A DNA stretch of 64,000 nucleotides from Anaspis maculata. Taxonomy: Eukaryota; Arthropoda; Insecta; Coleoptera; Scraptiidae. Made by a program: the position numbers and the translations under genes. Under the pieces are notes generated by a model, which saw nothing but the letters and a program-made list of their open reading frames with translations, did not search any database and was not told where the DNA came from. Location: assembly GCA_949128115.1 (NCBI GenBank), contig OX421962.1, positions 36,541,745 to 36,605,744 of the forward strand. Reading direction: 5' to 3'. Below, piece by piece: positions 10,761-23,907 of this stretch; within the stretch, counting starts at the first letter, position 1; each line of letters opens with the position of its first letter.

Positions 10761-13282
10761 TCCGAGGTGAAGGTGAAGAGACGGCTAGAAGATCGACGCG
10801 GGTTGAGCAAGGAGCTGATCAGTGTTTGTACCTGCTTGCACAGAAGTCCAGCTTCCACGCTGCAAGGGCAGCCGTTGGTAGTTTTAGCAAGGAATGAGAA
10901 TAAGGTGACCCGACAGATGACAACAACTTTGCTTCTAAATATTTCAAATCGATTTGAATGAGAACCATTTACCATTTTTATTTGATAAATGAACGTGAAA
11001 AGTATCTAAGAACTTGAGATTTGATTTTCTTGCTCCGAAAATCACCTAGCTTACCTCGGCTCATTTGAACTCCCTCATCAACACATCTTCTGCTGGACCT
11101 CCAGAAAAATAGGTTTCGGCCATCGCATTCCTTTATTATGTAAGAACATACGATTAATACTGAAACTGGCATCACTGAATTTACAACGTGAATGGGATAT
11201 AGTCGTGGTTTCACGTCTAGAGGAGAAGTTTTACAAACACGGGATAAACTCTGTTTGACCTTTATCAGAGGAGACTTCAAGCCGACAGATTGTTGAAAGA
11301 GGGCGCCAACGGCTCAATTTCTATGAAAGGATGGCGCGAAGGTTAACAAAACGGTTTTAATGTGGTCCCATCGTGGAGCTCGTCTGAACAGCACACTGTA
11401 ATGTGGTATGGTTTAAGCAGCTCGGTAGAAATAGCTCGACCCGTGTCTTGCAATGGTACAGTTCTGTGGCCATGCACCATCGCTAATTATTAATTGATAA
11501 GAGTAAAGACGCTGCCGTCTGCCTTTTTGAATCCTGCTCATAATGTGCTGGTATTTCGGTGGGAAAGTAGCTGCGGCCTCGTCATGGGGTAGCAGTCGAA
11601 GATGAGCCCCCGCCTCGATGGCCCGTAATATGGTGTCCAATGAGCCCGCCCAGGCTGCTATGTCAGATTCGGCCCATTTTGCATGGGGTGTGTCGACTAC
11701 TATAGGATGAGACTTTATGGGTGAGCCCTGCCCTCCAGTTGAGACTTAGCCTCAAAAATTGGATGCCTGGGGTCAAGAAGCAGTAAGCCTTGGAGTGTGC
11801 TTATCCTTGGTCTAGCCTATGGTTTCGGAAAGAGGAATTCTAGACCTGGTGAGTAGGGCTAGAACTTGGACGGAGCTTTTGCGTAGTGATCCCGGTGAAT
11901 GGAGAGCCAGACCTGGTGGACTAGATCCGGAAATTCACGATTTGCCAAATTTTGAGAATCGCGGAAAATGTTAAAAATTGAAATTGAGGTAAAATTGTGC
12001 CCCCTGAAACTATAACTATAGTGCGGGCGCTAAGAGCCAAAATCGGGATGAACCTTGCAAATGGTGATGAAAGCGTGAAATTCAGTACACGGAGCAACGC
12101 CGAATTTTCACCGGAAGGCGGCTCGGGGGGCTCCTGAAAGTTGAAGGTGCTGGAACTCTCACTAAGTGGCTTATCAGTTCGTTTTAATAATTAAAAAGGA
12201 AACATGAATATATTGTGAACATTGACGGCATCTATCGTCTTGTCCCGGGAATTTTCCATTATGAATAAAAAAGTTCTTCGGCTGCTCACAAAAATTAGTT
12301 TTATTTTATTTTCACCCACAAAAAATTGATAAAGAAATGTGCAACACGTTGATTCCCACAAATTAGTATCCTCTGAACTCGTTTGTGAAGTCAAAATTCT
12401 GATGGTGTGTCTTCTTGAAGAGGGGCATTCCAAAGAGTGAGCTATTTTCAACACCAAGTTCGAACAGAAGTTTTTCAATGTTCTGAATGAAAATTACTGA
12501 ATTCCTCCCAGCAAAACATACCCTGAACCGTTCTTTGGACGTACCGCGTGCGATTTAACGTGGAGTTAGTCCTGAAACACCATCAAAATTTTTCTTCTGT
12601 GATGCTGCGCTCCACTCTCGACCGGGGCAATTAGGTTCCTACCTTCGTTCGAAAAGCTAACGTTCAATTAATTCCGGCTTGTGTTGAAGCCAAACCTCTC
12701 TTCCAGAACGTAATATTATGCTCATTGTGGTAATAACAGCGACTGGCAGTTCAGTATATTTCATTTATTTTAAAATGAGCCAACCGGTACTTGTTCATTA
12801 TCTTTGCTTTTTGTGAATAATATTTGTATTCGTAATTCAAACTTGGCTTGATCTTCAGTATGGTATTAGTCATTGCTTGGTACCATGATTATTCTTGGGA
12901 ATTCGGCCTACAATACTGTGGCGCCTCCGATCATCTTAGGAACCCCGGCCTTCTCCACTGATTAGCTGGCGGGCCGTCTTTCTGAACAAAACAGACCGAT
13001 AAGTAAGTCGCACCAAAAAGGCACGAGGCCTTTTTGGCATGTAAGATAGCTATACGAACACGAATATGTTCTGAATGCCATCAAAATGGGTTCATTCACG
13101 AAAAATTTACATGTCGACAGTTGAATTCATAATGACAGTGCTACCACAGCGGAATAAGGTGTAATCTAAGCAGTGCATCAATTTATGTGGGTTTTGAATT
13201 AGTAGTACGCCGTAATAAATAGTGCGTGTACAGACGTTTTGTCCCTCAATTTATAAAGTACTTAACGCAAATTCCTAAAAAT
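10761..13282. other. Unassigned region, no gene recognised
   Basis: Short open frames at 10978-11280 and 11413-11640 (minus strand) lack motifs I know. Composition at 11640-12130 is slightly richer in GC. No inverted-repeat element or RNA gene was recognised. Confidence 0.35.
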
Positions 13283-13860
13283 ACAGGGTGTAACACTTTT
13301 TTGCCAATATCTCAAGAGATGGACGAGTACCAGGAAAAGTACTTTACTTCCTGAAAAAACTGAAAAATCAAAAATATCACAAATTTCCAAAAATTGTCTC
13401 TTCATGACATAACTGGTATTGGCAGTGAAGTAACATAAGGAGAATCCCCAAATCTACGCCACTATACGGATGTGACAAAGGTCAATATGACCAGCTTGTG
13501 GATATATGCATCAACTTACTATGCGGATACAAAATTTCATCAAAATCCATTTATTACATTTGGGGTTACGACAAAACAAAAAACAAATATTTTCAAAACT
13601 CTTCAATCTCCGTTATAATGCGTTTCCGATATAATTTTTTCGAGAAAGTCCACTTGTATTTCCATGCTCTACGTTTTCCTAAATTTTTGACAAACAAAGT
13701 GTATCACTTTGTATACTCAGGCATATTATGTATGCATACCAAATTTGGTTGAAAACTGCTCAAGAGCTTGAAGTTTGATGATAAATCGGGAGTCAAGAAC
13801 ACTAACAGACACACAGACCAACAGGCAGACAGTCCAATGTAATATTTCAACTGGAATAAT
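13282..13860. repeat. MITE end and old dispersed repeat fragment
   Basis: A TACAGGGTGTAACAC terminus at 13282 has no matching opposite end nearby, so only one side of a TA-flanked element survives. From about 13500 to 13835 the sequence includes ACCAAATTTGGTTGAAAACT and ends with CTAACAGACACACAGACC. The same kind of pairing occurs near 3950-4040, which suggests a dispersed repeat. Confidence 0.4.
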
Positions 13861-15198
13861 ATTCTGAGATCCTGGGAAGGACAGCGGAAACGTAAAGATC
13901 CATTCAAAACTCGTGAAAATGTTATGAACGAATACCTTTGTCATACTTTTCTTCACCTGCAAATCTGCAAGGAGAGATGTAAGAAGAAAATATAATAATA
14001 TACAATATAAATTAAAAGACCTCGCTAGTCTGGAATTGAACCGATGGAAAGAAACTGCAGAAAACCGTCGGAAATAACATGTTCCAGCTCTCGTTGCAAA
14101 AAATCCCATATCTTCACTGCTGATGCTTCAAATTACCATCGAAACGATGCATTACCAGCATAACGGTACCCCAGCTCGTGCGCGTGTGTGCTTTATTAAA
14201 TTTGATGGTCTTTCTTCATGTATCATCAAGTGTGTGTGTGCGCGTGTGTGTTTGGGTCCAGTTCTTGTTCCCGCTAAAAATAAAAAATAATAAAATTTAC
14301 ATAAGGAATTGAACGAGAGACAAAACGAAACGAAATGGAATACATTATGCTCGTATGATGGAAACATGGGGACAACATATTTTTCAGACATCTAGGCGCG
14401 CCTGAAAATTCATAATGCTTCGACCTTTGAATCGGAGCGTCTCGTACATTCTGACAATGCACATATAATAATATTTACGGGACAGAGTGGGCTAGAAATG
14501 CGAAATTGTGTCCCGACAATCGCGCCCGCCACCTCTGACATTTCCCTCTCGGAAATTTCTAGATTTTCCGGTGGATTTCGCTGCTTTCTTTCAGCTTTGA
14601 ACTTTGTGCACGTATATAGCATAGATAATATTCATGCTCGTGAAGTAAAAAGATTTAGGAATGGAAAAGAAAAGTTGAATGACTTCTGCTCTGAGGAAAA
14701 CTTGAGGATATTCGTAAAGTCAAGTTCAGTTGTAGGTAATAAAAAGGGTGATGGGTGAATGGCAAACACAAGCTCCAGTCGTTGTTAGAATGAGAATAAA
14801 GTTGAACATGAAATCGGATCATTTCGGGAAAAATTTCAGTCTCTCAAAAACTTTTATTCCATAAACATTTATTCATCATCCCTTACAACCAATCTCTAGA
14901 CCATCCGTTTGAATATAATGATTATAGCGTGTTATTGAGGATGAAGTTGAATTGGTTCAATAAGGCGTTGCGGAATCATTTCTAGCGAGCTTATAGAAAA
15001 TTTGGCAATGCTTGAATATCTTTGTTTGATGAAAAGCAAGTTCAACAAGTGGTAGCAAGTTGAAGCATCACCAATAATATTGTACAATTATTCCTCTTCT
15101 TAGATCAACAAAAATGTATAATTCCACTTGACCTTTTGGAAAAAGCTAAACGACAGATTTTAGTCTCATGTCTTTTGTATTCAAGTTAGAAATTTCAT
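13861..15198. other. Unassigned region with GT/CG-rich microsatellite
   Basis: Two short GTGTGTGCGCGTGTG-type tracts lie at about 14176-14195 and 14228-14252. A moderately GC-rich patch around 14480-14600 has short open frames but no recognised motif. Nothing else was recognised. Confidence 0.4.
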
Positions 15199-15290
15199 CT
15201 ATAGTCCAGGAGATTATGTAATGAAAAAGCATTCTGTGGATTTTGAATGAAGGAGCATAGCGACCATGTGGAATACATTCCTTGAATGGG
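15199..15290. repeat. Fragment of the 16845-17635 foldback family
   Basis: TAGTCCAGGAG, then TGAAGGAGCATAGCGACC and GTGGAATACATTCCTT, match blocks of both arms of the foldback at 16845-17635 in the same order. It is a ~90-bp truncated relic with no ends. Confidence 0.65.
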
Positions 15291-15393
15291 CAGCAATCAT
15301 ACCTCACCGGGTGTTTAGCTTGAATTTCTTACAGAGGATTTATACAGGGTGTAACAGGAGAATAAAAGAAAAGAAATGATATACCGTGAACTA

Positions 15394-16050
15394 TACAAGG
15401 TGTCCCAGCTGAAACAATCCAGCGCGACTTTTTAAAAAAATATCAAGACAACAAAAAAAAATTGCATTTGGGGGGAAGCCTGATTTTTTAGCTTTCTTTT
15501 GAGGGGGCGCCGATGCTTGTAGGTGCTCTAGTTTCTAAGAAAATGCAATTTGAATCAGGCGAGTCACAAGAATTCGAAAATTCATGACCGACAAAACAAA
15601 ATTCTTCTGATAAAAAAAACCTCTTTCTTTGGGCTTTCCATTGATGTGTCATGTTCACATGAAAAAGTCCTAGTAACGGCTGGTGTTGAAATCAACAAGT
15701 GTGTGATCGGTGACGTCACGGATTCCGATTATTGTGTTTGCTGGACTTTGAGGCAGAATTTCTGGCTTATTGGGCCAGGTACAGACATTGGCGACACATC
15801 AATGAGAAGCCTAGAGAAAAAGGATTTTTTTTTCATCCGAAGTATTTTGTTTTGTTGATCATGAATTTTCGAATTCTTGTGACTCGCCTGACTCAAATTG
15901 CATTTTCTTGGAAACTAGAGCACCTACAAGCATCGGCGCCCCCTCAAAAGAAAGCGAAAAGATCAGGCTTTCCCCCAATTGAAATTTATTTTTTGTTGTC
16001 TTGATATTTTCTAAGAAATCTGCGGATTGTTTTAGCTGGGACACCCTGTA
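15394..16050. mobile_element. 657-bp foldback element flanked by TA
   Basis: The left end is TACAAGGTGTCCCAGCT and the right end is AGCTGGGACACCCTGTA. The arms pair over almost the whole length: GCACCTACAAGCATCGGCGC in the right arm is matched in the left arm, and pairing continues through a TCATTGATGTGTC core near the centre at about 15720. Open frames here arise from the palindrome and occur on both strands. No transposase is present. Confidence 0.9.
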
Positions 16051-16844
16051 GAAGGTGGAGCGGTACAAATCACCAGGTAGGATGCCCGACTTGATACTTT
16101 TGAAGGTTTTGCGTGAAAAATTGACATTTGTAGTGAATCGGGTGAAAAACAAAAGAAAATTCAAAAAGAAAATTTGAATATTTATTATTTTGAAAAAATC
16201 ACCGTCGAGAAACTGAAACCGTATCGGATTTGAAAATGGGCCTACAAGACGCCCAATGCAATCTTCTTCAGATATCAGTTGGAATTTTTTGAAAAAAGTC
16301 ATCCCCCAACAGGAAAGAATGGCTGAGTTGAGTCCTGCACCAAACACGGGTCGTCCTGGTCAAAATCCGAACGAGCGGCTGTCTCAGCTGGTAACGGCCA
16401 GGAGAAAATTTAAAAACTCGTAACGTCCAACTGGGAATTGGTGGAAAACTGCAACTGCGGGCTAAATTTGATTCTTTCGATTTGTTGCTTTCTATCAAAT
16501 TTGATACCAATTCTTTGGATAGATATTGAATAAATCAATGTGAAATTTTTTTTAGAGAAGATTACGGAGATGTGTGTGTCTGTGTCTCTGATCTTCCACG
16601 ATAACAGCCGCAACGTTGATCCGATTGACTTGGAATTCGGTATGCGGACAGGGTTTTGCTGGTCAAATGAGCCTATTACGTTTTGGTTGTCATCTGTCAA
16701 ACGGGAATGTCACCATCAGAAATGACAGAAAGCATATGTCACGAGACTCGACTTGCAACACGTCAGTTGAAAGCTCTGGAAAAACTGTATTCAAAACTGT
16801 TGAAAGTAATTCTCCGCATGTCATCTGTCAAATATTATAGAATG
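16051..16844. other. Unassigned spacer between two foldbacks
   Basis: This is AT-rich with short overlapping open frames on both strands and no recognised motif or repeat boundary. Confidence 0.4.
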
Positions 16845-17635
16845 TCTTTGTTGTCTCCAATACTACAGCTGTAGATTTTTTCTAGGAACACCTTTTGTGC
16901 AACATTTCACTTGAAAGATTTTGGTATAGTCCCGTTTTGCTAGCGCCCCCGAGCGTTAAGTTTGATCGGATTTGGCCAGCTCTACATACAATGGAATCCG
17001 CGTCACCGTTTTTTTTACCATGTAGTGTATTATAGTCGTGATATCCAGTAGTCCAGGAGCTTATGTGATCCCGTGAGATTTTAAGTGAAGGAGCATAGCG
17101 ACATCCACATCCACATCTAACCGTCAGTTCCACAAAAAAGATGATCAGCGATCAAGGCTGATTACAGATTAACTGGACTTTTTTCTGCTAAATCCTAGGT
17201 GATTACTCACAAAAAATGCCTAAAATCTGTACTAGACCCATCGTCGCTTCATTATTGAGGGATAAACCAGCATTTCCATTGATCAGTCAGATACAAATTG
17301 ACAAACAAATATCGCAAATCAACTAATCTCGAATTATCTGTTTTGTGGAACCCACGGTAAGGAATGTATTCCACATAATCGCTATGCTCCTTCACTTAAA
17401 ATCTCACGGGATTTCATAAGCTCCTGGACTACTAGATATCACGACTATAATAGTCTGCATGATAAGAAAACCGGTGACGCGGGTTCCATTGTAGCGCTGG
17501 CCAAATCCGATCAAACTCAACGCCCGGCGGCGCGAGCAAAACGGGATTATACCAAAATCTTTCAAGTGAAATGTTGCACAAAAGGTATTCCTAGAAAAAA
17601 TCTACAGCTGTAGTTTTGAAGACAACAAAGCTATG
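16845..17635. mobile_element. ~790-bp foldback with ~270-bp arms
   Basis: CTACAGCTGTAGATTTTTTC near the left end recurs inverted near 17600. The arms also share CATTTCACTTGAAAGATTTT, ATCCGATCAAAC and TGAAGGAGCATAGCG in inverted order. The loop (about 17110-17355) is unpaired. The outermost bases are not sharply defined, so no target duplication was found. A relic of the same family sits at 15199-15290. Confidence 0.75.
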
Positions 17636-20231
17636 AGACAGTCCGTAAAGTCACATTTTTGTAAATCATAGTTAAGAACCATTTTATGTTTGAACCTCAT
17701 GTCATATATGGGTAATGCGTTGCATTCCACTAAAATCAAGTGTCAGATCATGTGCAGCCCGTGAAAAGAGCCACTTTTATCTTACGAATTGGGTGCATCC
17801 AGGGGTCTCCACAACGTATAACAAGCCCGGGGTTCCATTCAGTCTTCATTCGTCAGTAACAAGCAGCAGGTTCCGCTCTAAATATCAGTCGATTCTACAA
17901 CAATCAAAACTGAAATATTGCTTAAGAAATTATGCCCCTGAGAATTGGGTGCCCTGCACACATCGTACACTGAGGTGGTAGCGCCCGGCGCGTCTCTGGA
18001 CCACAGCATCAATTGAGGGAACTAATTGATGGTGCAAGTACCCTACTTCGTGCAAAACGATACCGCCCAAGTGTTTTTACTGTTACTAAATATTTACTCA
18101 CCTATCCATTTCCTACTTAAGCTCTGCTTATTATTGGAAAGGCGAAATAAATTCATTGGTAATAAAACACATGACCCGCCTAATAGGAACAACTTACAAG
18201 ACGTCGGAGCTCGGTTCAGGTTCACGGACCATGACTGTTTTATGTTCTGCTGCTCAATGAGATGGGACCATTGAGAGAGATGCATACGGAGATACAAACT
18301 TGGACAATTCCGTGTATTTGTTACGACCTGATGTCCACATTTTATAATAACATTATACACCGACAGCATAACCGGCAACCCTACCTTTATACTTACTCCT
18401 TCCATTATTATGATACCTACCTCTCTATTATTGCTCTATCCGCGACGTGAGCTTGGTGCGACGTGACGTCGCAGTGTGCGTGGATGGTACCGGCGCCAAC
18501 TCGATGTACCTATATGGAGTGTCCTAGCACCTGTTGGCCAAAGACTTGTTTTCGTAAATTAACACATTTATTTATTAAACGAGCGTCCTGGATCCGTGCC
18601 TGCGTGGGAGGCTTATCTGCGAGAATTGCGGAAACTCAAACTCAAGCCTGTAGCACAGCCTGTAGTTCAAACTCATATCAGTACCTACGTACTCAGTAGG
18701 TATGACCACTCGAAACATCCAAAAAAATTTATTTGGGAACCTCTTCAAAATTCAGATCCATTCTGCATGAAAGTTCTGTTCTGCAAGTTTTGCTGAAGTC
18801 TTTGCTAAGAGATTTGGCCCTATAACTGGCAAATCTTGTTCACTTTCAACTTTCAACCACATAAACGACGAAAACAAAGTAGCAGAAAGAGTAGGTACAT
18901 CCCTGGAGCTCGGGCTGCATAATTATCATACTATACATATTTGATAGAGTTTCATCGTTTCCATCTGATTGATGCCAGTGACATAATCTTTGTGTACCTT
19001 TACCGATATCAATTATACAATACCTATAACTATAGATATACTGTTCCCTTCACATCACAAGTTTTGCTTTCCAAGTTCGAAGTTGCAAGCGAACTGCGTC
19101 GAAATTTGACATTAGACCATTACTCTACGAAGCCAATGCCAAATTGGCACGAGTTCATCATAATCAGGAGCAGTGACATTTTTGCCGCTGTGACAAAAGC
19201 CCCACGCCAAGGTCCATTATAAACACCTTTCTGAGTCATTAATTTTATACTTTGCGTTTTAATGGCTCCAAACGTCATTATCGACTGGTGCATAATATTG
19301 ATTTGACCGCTTTCAGCTCGAGAAAATGACAACATACATAACGCATGCTTAACTTAATAACTGTCACAATAAGGAAGTCAGTGATGGCTGGGATAGGTCG
19401 CTTTTAACGAGACCTTTCATGGAATCGCTCTGCTATATCGATCTAGGTAGAGTGGAAGTAGCTCCTATGCTATTGCTTATCTATTTGTTTCAGTGCCGCA
19501 AGATTGATCGGCCCGATTTATCCATTCCAATTATTGTCACCGTTCTTGTTCCAACATGGCATAAATTTCATATTATGGCGTGCTTATGAAATCTATAATT
19601 CAAAAGAATAGCGCCTGTCTTGGAGCAATACTTAATTAATTTGAAAGAATGCAGCGTCAATACTATTTAGGTCTTATTGCTTTTGTGCAGAGTCTTCGGA
19701 TAGTCTCTTAGGGTTCAGAAATGGAATTATGATATTTTCATCACTAACATTTTTGTTTTATTGAAACAGTTCAAAATCAGGCAAGGTGTATGCTGTAGGT
19801 AGGTAAGTGTGTGGTTAGGCGACAAAAAGTTTGAATCTTCGCAATGAAAAACAAGCTAAGAGTAAATCACATTTGAGTGTTGATTACGGAAGCCATAATT
19901 ATATACAATTCCAAGACATGGAGACAACTTTCGACTTCACAATAAAAACTCGAAAAAAAGTCAAATTCCTAAGAACATGTTTTTTAAACACGAATCTGCG
20001 TTGGCAGGGTAGGTATAGGTACAGGTACTAAAGAATTAAGTGTTTGAACACACACTTATTACTGCGGCCTACTATTCAAACAAATAATCGCACTTAGGTA
20101 AGACCCTTGCTTTCGCAGTGTTCGTACTCTCTACGCTTTGAATTCAACTATATGCTTGATTATTAGTGCAGGAGGATTAGTGCAGTGCGGCAACGGTATG
20201 GTAGAAAAGCTAAACTATAGGTTTTTTCATT
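17636..20231. other. Unassigned region, no gene recognised
   Basis: Open frames reach about 100 codons (for example 18094-18405, minus strand) without recognised domains. A GC-richer patch at 18440-18660 has short open frames on the plus strand. Near 18300 ACTTGGACAATTCCGTG resembles ACATGGACAATTCCACG near 32550, possibly two relics of one repeat. Confidence 0.35.
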
Positions 20232-20543
20232 GAGCGTTCACATAGACTTACGGTAAGAAACGAGTGGCAGTGGAAGTGCAGTTGGGATGGCAGAAGTTTG
20301 AAGTTTTCTGGCATTCTATACTGCCCGTGCCAATTTTCTTGCCATCGCCAATCACAATTCACGATTTCGTTGCTAAGCTATTATTGCGGCGTTATGACTT
20401 GACTGATATAGCGAATCTGCTACTGTGAGATGCGAATGCCAAATTTTAGACGTTACAAGAAAGAGTCGTTTGACGGTTGTTGCGTCAGGTCGGCAGCTGA
20501 CGTGTCAAGTTGCTAGTTCCGCACTCATTCTATGTGAACGCTC
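20232..20543. mobile_element. 312-bp MITE with 15-bp inverted ends
   Basis: GAGCGTTCACATAGA at 20232-20246 is exactly inverted at 20529-20543. Beyond these 15 bases the arms are weakly paired. There is no obvious target duplication. The sequence just beyond the neighbouring hAT-type element (22504-22530, TGCACTAATCCTATGTGGATGC) resembles an end of this family. Confidence 0.6.
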
Positions 20544-20584
20544 GTGGTAAGATTGGTTTATTACCTACGCAGTTCCCCTGCCGT

Positions 20585-22495
20585 TAGTGTTGCCGTCTAG
20601 ACAAGACAAGACAAGAGTTGCCCTACTCTTGTCTTGTCTTGAAATATCAAGACTATTTCAAAATTTCAAGACAAGACTCTAACTCTTGATGAAAATTTTT
20701 CAAGAGTCTAGATAGACTCTTGAAATAAAATTACTATGAAACCCCCTCTTCCAATAAAAATACGTGACAGAAATATAAACATCTTTTAGCAAGAGAAATA
20801 GAGAATCTGAGGAGCAAGGGGCACCCTTCGAATAGAGACTGCGCTCCAATAAAATATTCTATTTGGGTATACTCAAGTTCAAATTTCAAAACAAAGACCC
20901 ACTTTTATTGACACTGAAATTTATCATTTGTGTGAATGCTGAAAGAAAAGGTTGCCACCGCCACCCCTCACCTGCTAGTAGACGTAGACGATTTTGTTGC
21001 CGTAGGTTGATGTCTGAGTAAATACAGTCAACTACTGTTCAATTGAAAGAGTTTTAAAAAAATCTGGCACCGCGAAAGGAAAAAGAAACTTAGCTTGCCG
21101 CAATCTATCGGCTCAAATGGACTGAATAAGCAAGCCAAGAACAGTAGGTACCAGGTTGCCACATGCACGTCGAGAAACAGACAACGAAAAAGAGTCACGG
21201 TTGAAAAAAAAGTCAATCAATCAACTTCAATATTTGCTGTTTGGTGTTCAAAACATTGCTGCTGCACGGTAAATGTAAATAATCGGGTTTGAGTAGAAAC
21301 AGGACTTCCCGGATGTAATGCGGACGTGGTCCAATATTTTTGTAAAAAATATACCGATTGTTTGCAGACCTGTGTCAGGTTCCCGATTGTGTCAACCTGA
21401 CGCGGGCAAGAAGACTCTATTTGCTCAAGTTGTGAAAAGAACACCAGCTTAATCGGTATTTTGCCTTGGCACATTGAAATGATATCTGGCTGCAGCTGCA
21501 TGTTGTCTGAATCATTCTTCTGTTATTGGCGAAAAATACTTTGTTTCGCAGCTATTGACCAAAAGCCCCATCGAGCGACCCAATTTCTTAGAACTTGTGA
21601 TCTGAAAAGGCGCAGCTATTTTTTTTGGAAGAGAAGAACCGATAAAAACAGTCTGCAGAGTCTAAAGGAGATGGCGAACATATAATTACAAGACATGAAC
21701 AGAATTCGACATGGCATCTCTCTGACAACGCGTTCCTATTCTCTAATGTAAAATTGATTAATTTATAGGTAGTGAACTGCCACTACAAACTAACAGGAAA
21801 TCAAATTGTCTTCTGCTGATATATAAAATTACAATATACAGAAAGATGCTGCATTGTATTGTTCTATTTTTCTTAATTTTTAATTGTAACTAGTAAATGT
21901 TCATAGACCATGGACTGTGGGCTGCCTATCAGACACAGCCTGACAACAACGGTCAATGCATAATGACATGGTGGCCTGCCTAATGCGCAAGCGCAGAAAA
22001 GATTTATCACTTCATTATTCTTCCAATTCAAACTCCCAAATCCCCAGATTTTTTTCTGAAAAAAGTAGGGGCTTTTGAAACGAGATATTTTATAACGTCT
22101 GTATTGATCTCGGTACTTTGGTTTCAACAAATAAATAGAAAATAGTATAGAAACCCATTGCAATCATTTCCATTTCAAGTAAATACAGTTTTGAGTAGTA
22201 TATTTTGTCATACCTTTTATCCTTGATTATGTTATTTTAAGTTGTCAATTAACTCTGCAAAAAATCTTCAAGCAAATCACACATTCAGTAGGCAATAAAA
22301 ACCCTTAACAAAAAGGAATATATCTTATTTTTTTCATTTTTTTTTCCGAGAGTCCAGTCAAGACTCTTGATCTTGACAGCCCTACTCTTGTCTTGTCTAG
22401 AAATTTCAAGACAAGAGTTTCTAGAGGTCTTGTCTAAGTCTTGACGCCTTTTCAAGACAAGAGTCTAGAAAATCTAACTCTAGACGGCAATACTA
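20585..22495. mobile_element. Non-autonomous hAT-type element, 1911 bp
   Basis: Termini are TAGTGTTGCCGTCTAGA on the left and, inverted, TAGTATTGCCGTCTAGA on the right. The 8 bp outside are CCTGCCGT and CCTGCAGT, an 8-bp target duplication with one change, which is the hAT signature. Both subterminal regions are packed with AAGACAAG/CTTGTCTT and TCTAGA blocks in both orientations (20595-20730 and 22355-22480). The interior has no recognisable transposase. The longest frames are under 100 codons and carry no hAT motif. Confidence 0.8.
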
Positions 22496-22866
22496 CCTGC
22501 AGTCCAACTGCACTAATCCTATGTGGATGCGGCTTTAGTCCCAAGTCGCTGGTTATGATATTTCCAGAGCTTCCGGAAACCATGATGACTCTTGTCGCTT
22601 TTGGTAGGTACTTTGTTCAAGCTGATTATTCCATCATATTCTGTTCTTTCTATTCGCGAAAAAAAAGCTGCAGATAAATCTGCTAGATAATATTACGGCA
22701 TGTTCTCGATGCACTGCTCCTTCGCCAATTGTGCAGATGTGTGTCTTGTGATATACGTGAATATCGTAACTGAACACAAGAAAATCATGAATAAATCAAA
22801 ATGTTCAGTGCGTTGACATTGTCACGGCCGGCAATAAAGTCACTTCCTGCTACTTTTTGAAAATGG
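22496..22866 (+). other. Possible retroposed 3' end upstream of a poly(A) tract
   Basis: Two AATAAA hexamers occur (near 22790 and 22834) shortly before the long A-tract. This is the arrangement expected at the 3' end of a retroposed transcript on the plus strand. No coding motif was recognised upstream, so the source transcript is unknown. Confidence 0.35.

Positions 22867-22915
<49 letters not shown>
22867..22915 (+). repeat. Poly(A) tract, 49 A
   Basis: This is an uninterrupted A run. With AATAAA signals about 30 and 75 bases upstream it probably is a retroposon tail. Homopolymer length in an assembly is unreliable. Confidence 0.85.
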
Positions 22916-22916
<1 letters not shown>

Positions 22917-23205
22917 AGCCACCACTAACCCTAGGGCCATAGGGAAACTGGAATCAACTCAAGCAGGCCAATGCCGATTTGATCCCAAAAGTTGATGCTC
23001 CAGGAAGCTCTGGAGACCAGAACCGTAAGCGCACATAGATGGTTCAAGTGTCAAATTATAGGGAACTAAATGAGCTTCCACCCGCATAATTAGGTATAAA
23101 CGGTTCAAATCCGATCCAGTTGAATTGAAGATCTTCTTAAACGGCTTAAACGGCCAGGGTACGATGTGAAAAAGTGGAACTTTGGAAAGAGCACCTCCAA
23201 GTCTA

Positions 23206-23520
23206 TACAAGGTGTTCCAGAGTGAATTAGCCAATTTGTCCAGGGAGATAGCCCAAAAGAAACTAAGAGACCTCTTTATAATTTTTCTCTGCGGAAGCTC
23301 AATATTAACCGAGGTACAGCTCTCCAAAATTGATTTTTTAATTAGTTTTTCATGAATAGTTCATAAACGGGCCAAGATATTCGACTGTTTGCCAGAAACT
23401 CGTTTTGAATGGTTACCTCTATTTAGTCAGATCCAACCTGTGGTGAAATTAAATAACAAAATTTTGATCGCCGAAAAAAATAAATATATGGGGTCTTTTA
23501 GTTTCTTCTGGGCTATCTTA
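23206..23520. mobile_element. Truncated TA-flanked foldback
   Basis: The left end TACAAGGTGTTCCAGAG is intact. GATAGCCCAAAAGAAACTAA in the left arm is inverted as TTAGTTTCTTCTGGGCTATC at about 23499-23518. The right terminus beyond that block (about 40 bp) is missing, so the element is truncated on its right side. Confidence 0.7.
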
Positions 23521-23907
23521 ACGCTGTGCGATTTCCGTGCAATGTTTTCACGATGCTTTTGTTCATGTTTTTCCAGCGTTCTTTTTTCTTAGACTCGCAT
23601 ATCCGCTCACCCACTTACTTACCTACTCACCTCGTTTTTATCACAGAATGTAAATTGCTGCTGAATATGAATTAAACAGTATCTTTCAAGTCCCATTTCG
23701 GTGCTATATTTCAGGTTGGAACAGGGCCGTTCCTAACGGGGCGTTCAAGGCGTGCGACGCACGCGGGCGCACTTTGCCAGGGGCGCAAAAATTCGTCCGA
23801 CTGAAAAAAAATCAAAAAGGCGCCTTTCGTTATAGCCGGGCAGCGCTTTAGCGCCCGATGCGAAAACCAATTGTACCAATACGAAGCAATTTTTCATTGT
23901 TGAGGTC

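Noticed and set aside
15859..16347. 162-codon minus-strand frame overlapping the end of a foldback
   Set aside because: It crosses the element boundary at 16050 and runs into unrelated sequence, so it cannot be a single coding unit. The composition is AT-rich and there is no motif.
20590..20730. CRISPR-like spaced direct repeats (AAGACAAG)
   Set aside because: The boxes are short, occur in both orientations and sit at both ends of a hAT-type element. There are no uniform repeats or spacers, and the window is eukaryotic.
22867..22915. Poly(A) run as a vector or library artefact
   Set aside because: It has AATAAA signals at normal distance upstream and ordinary genomic sequence downstream, so a retroposed tail is more likely. 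The exact length is not trusted.
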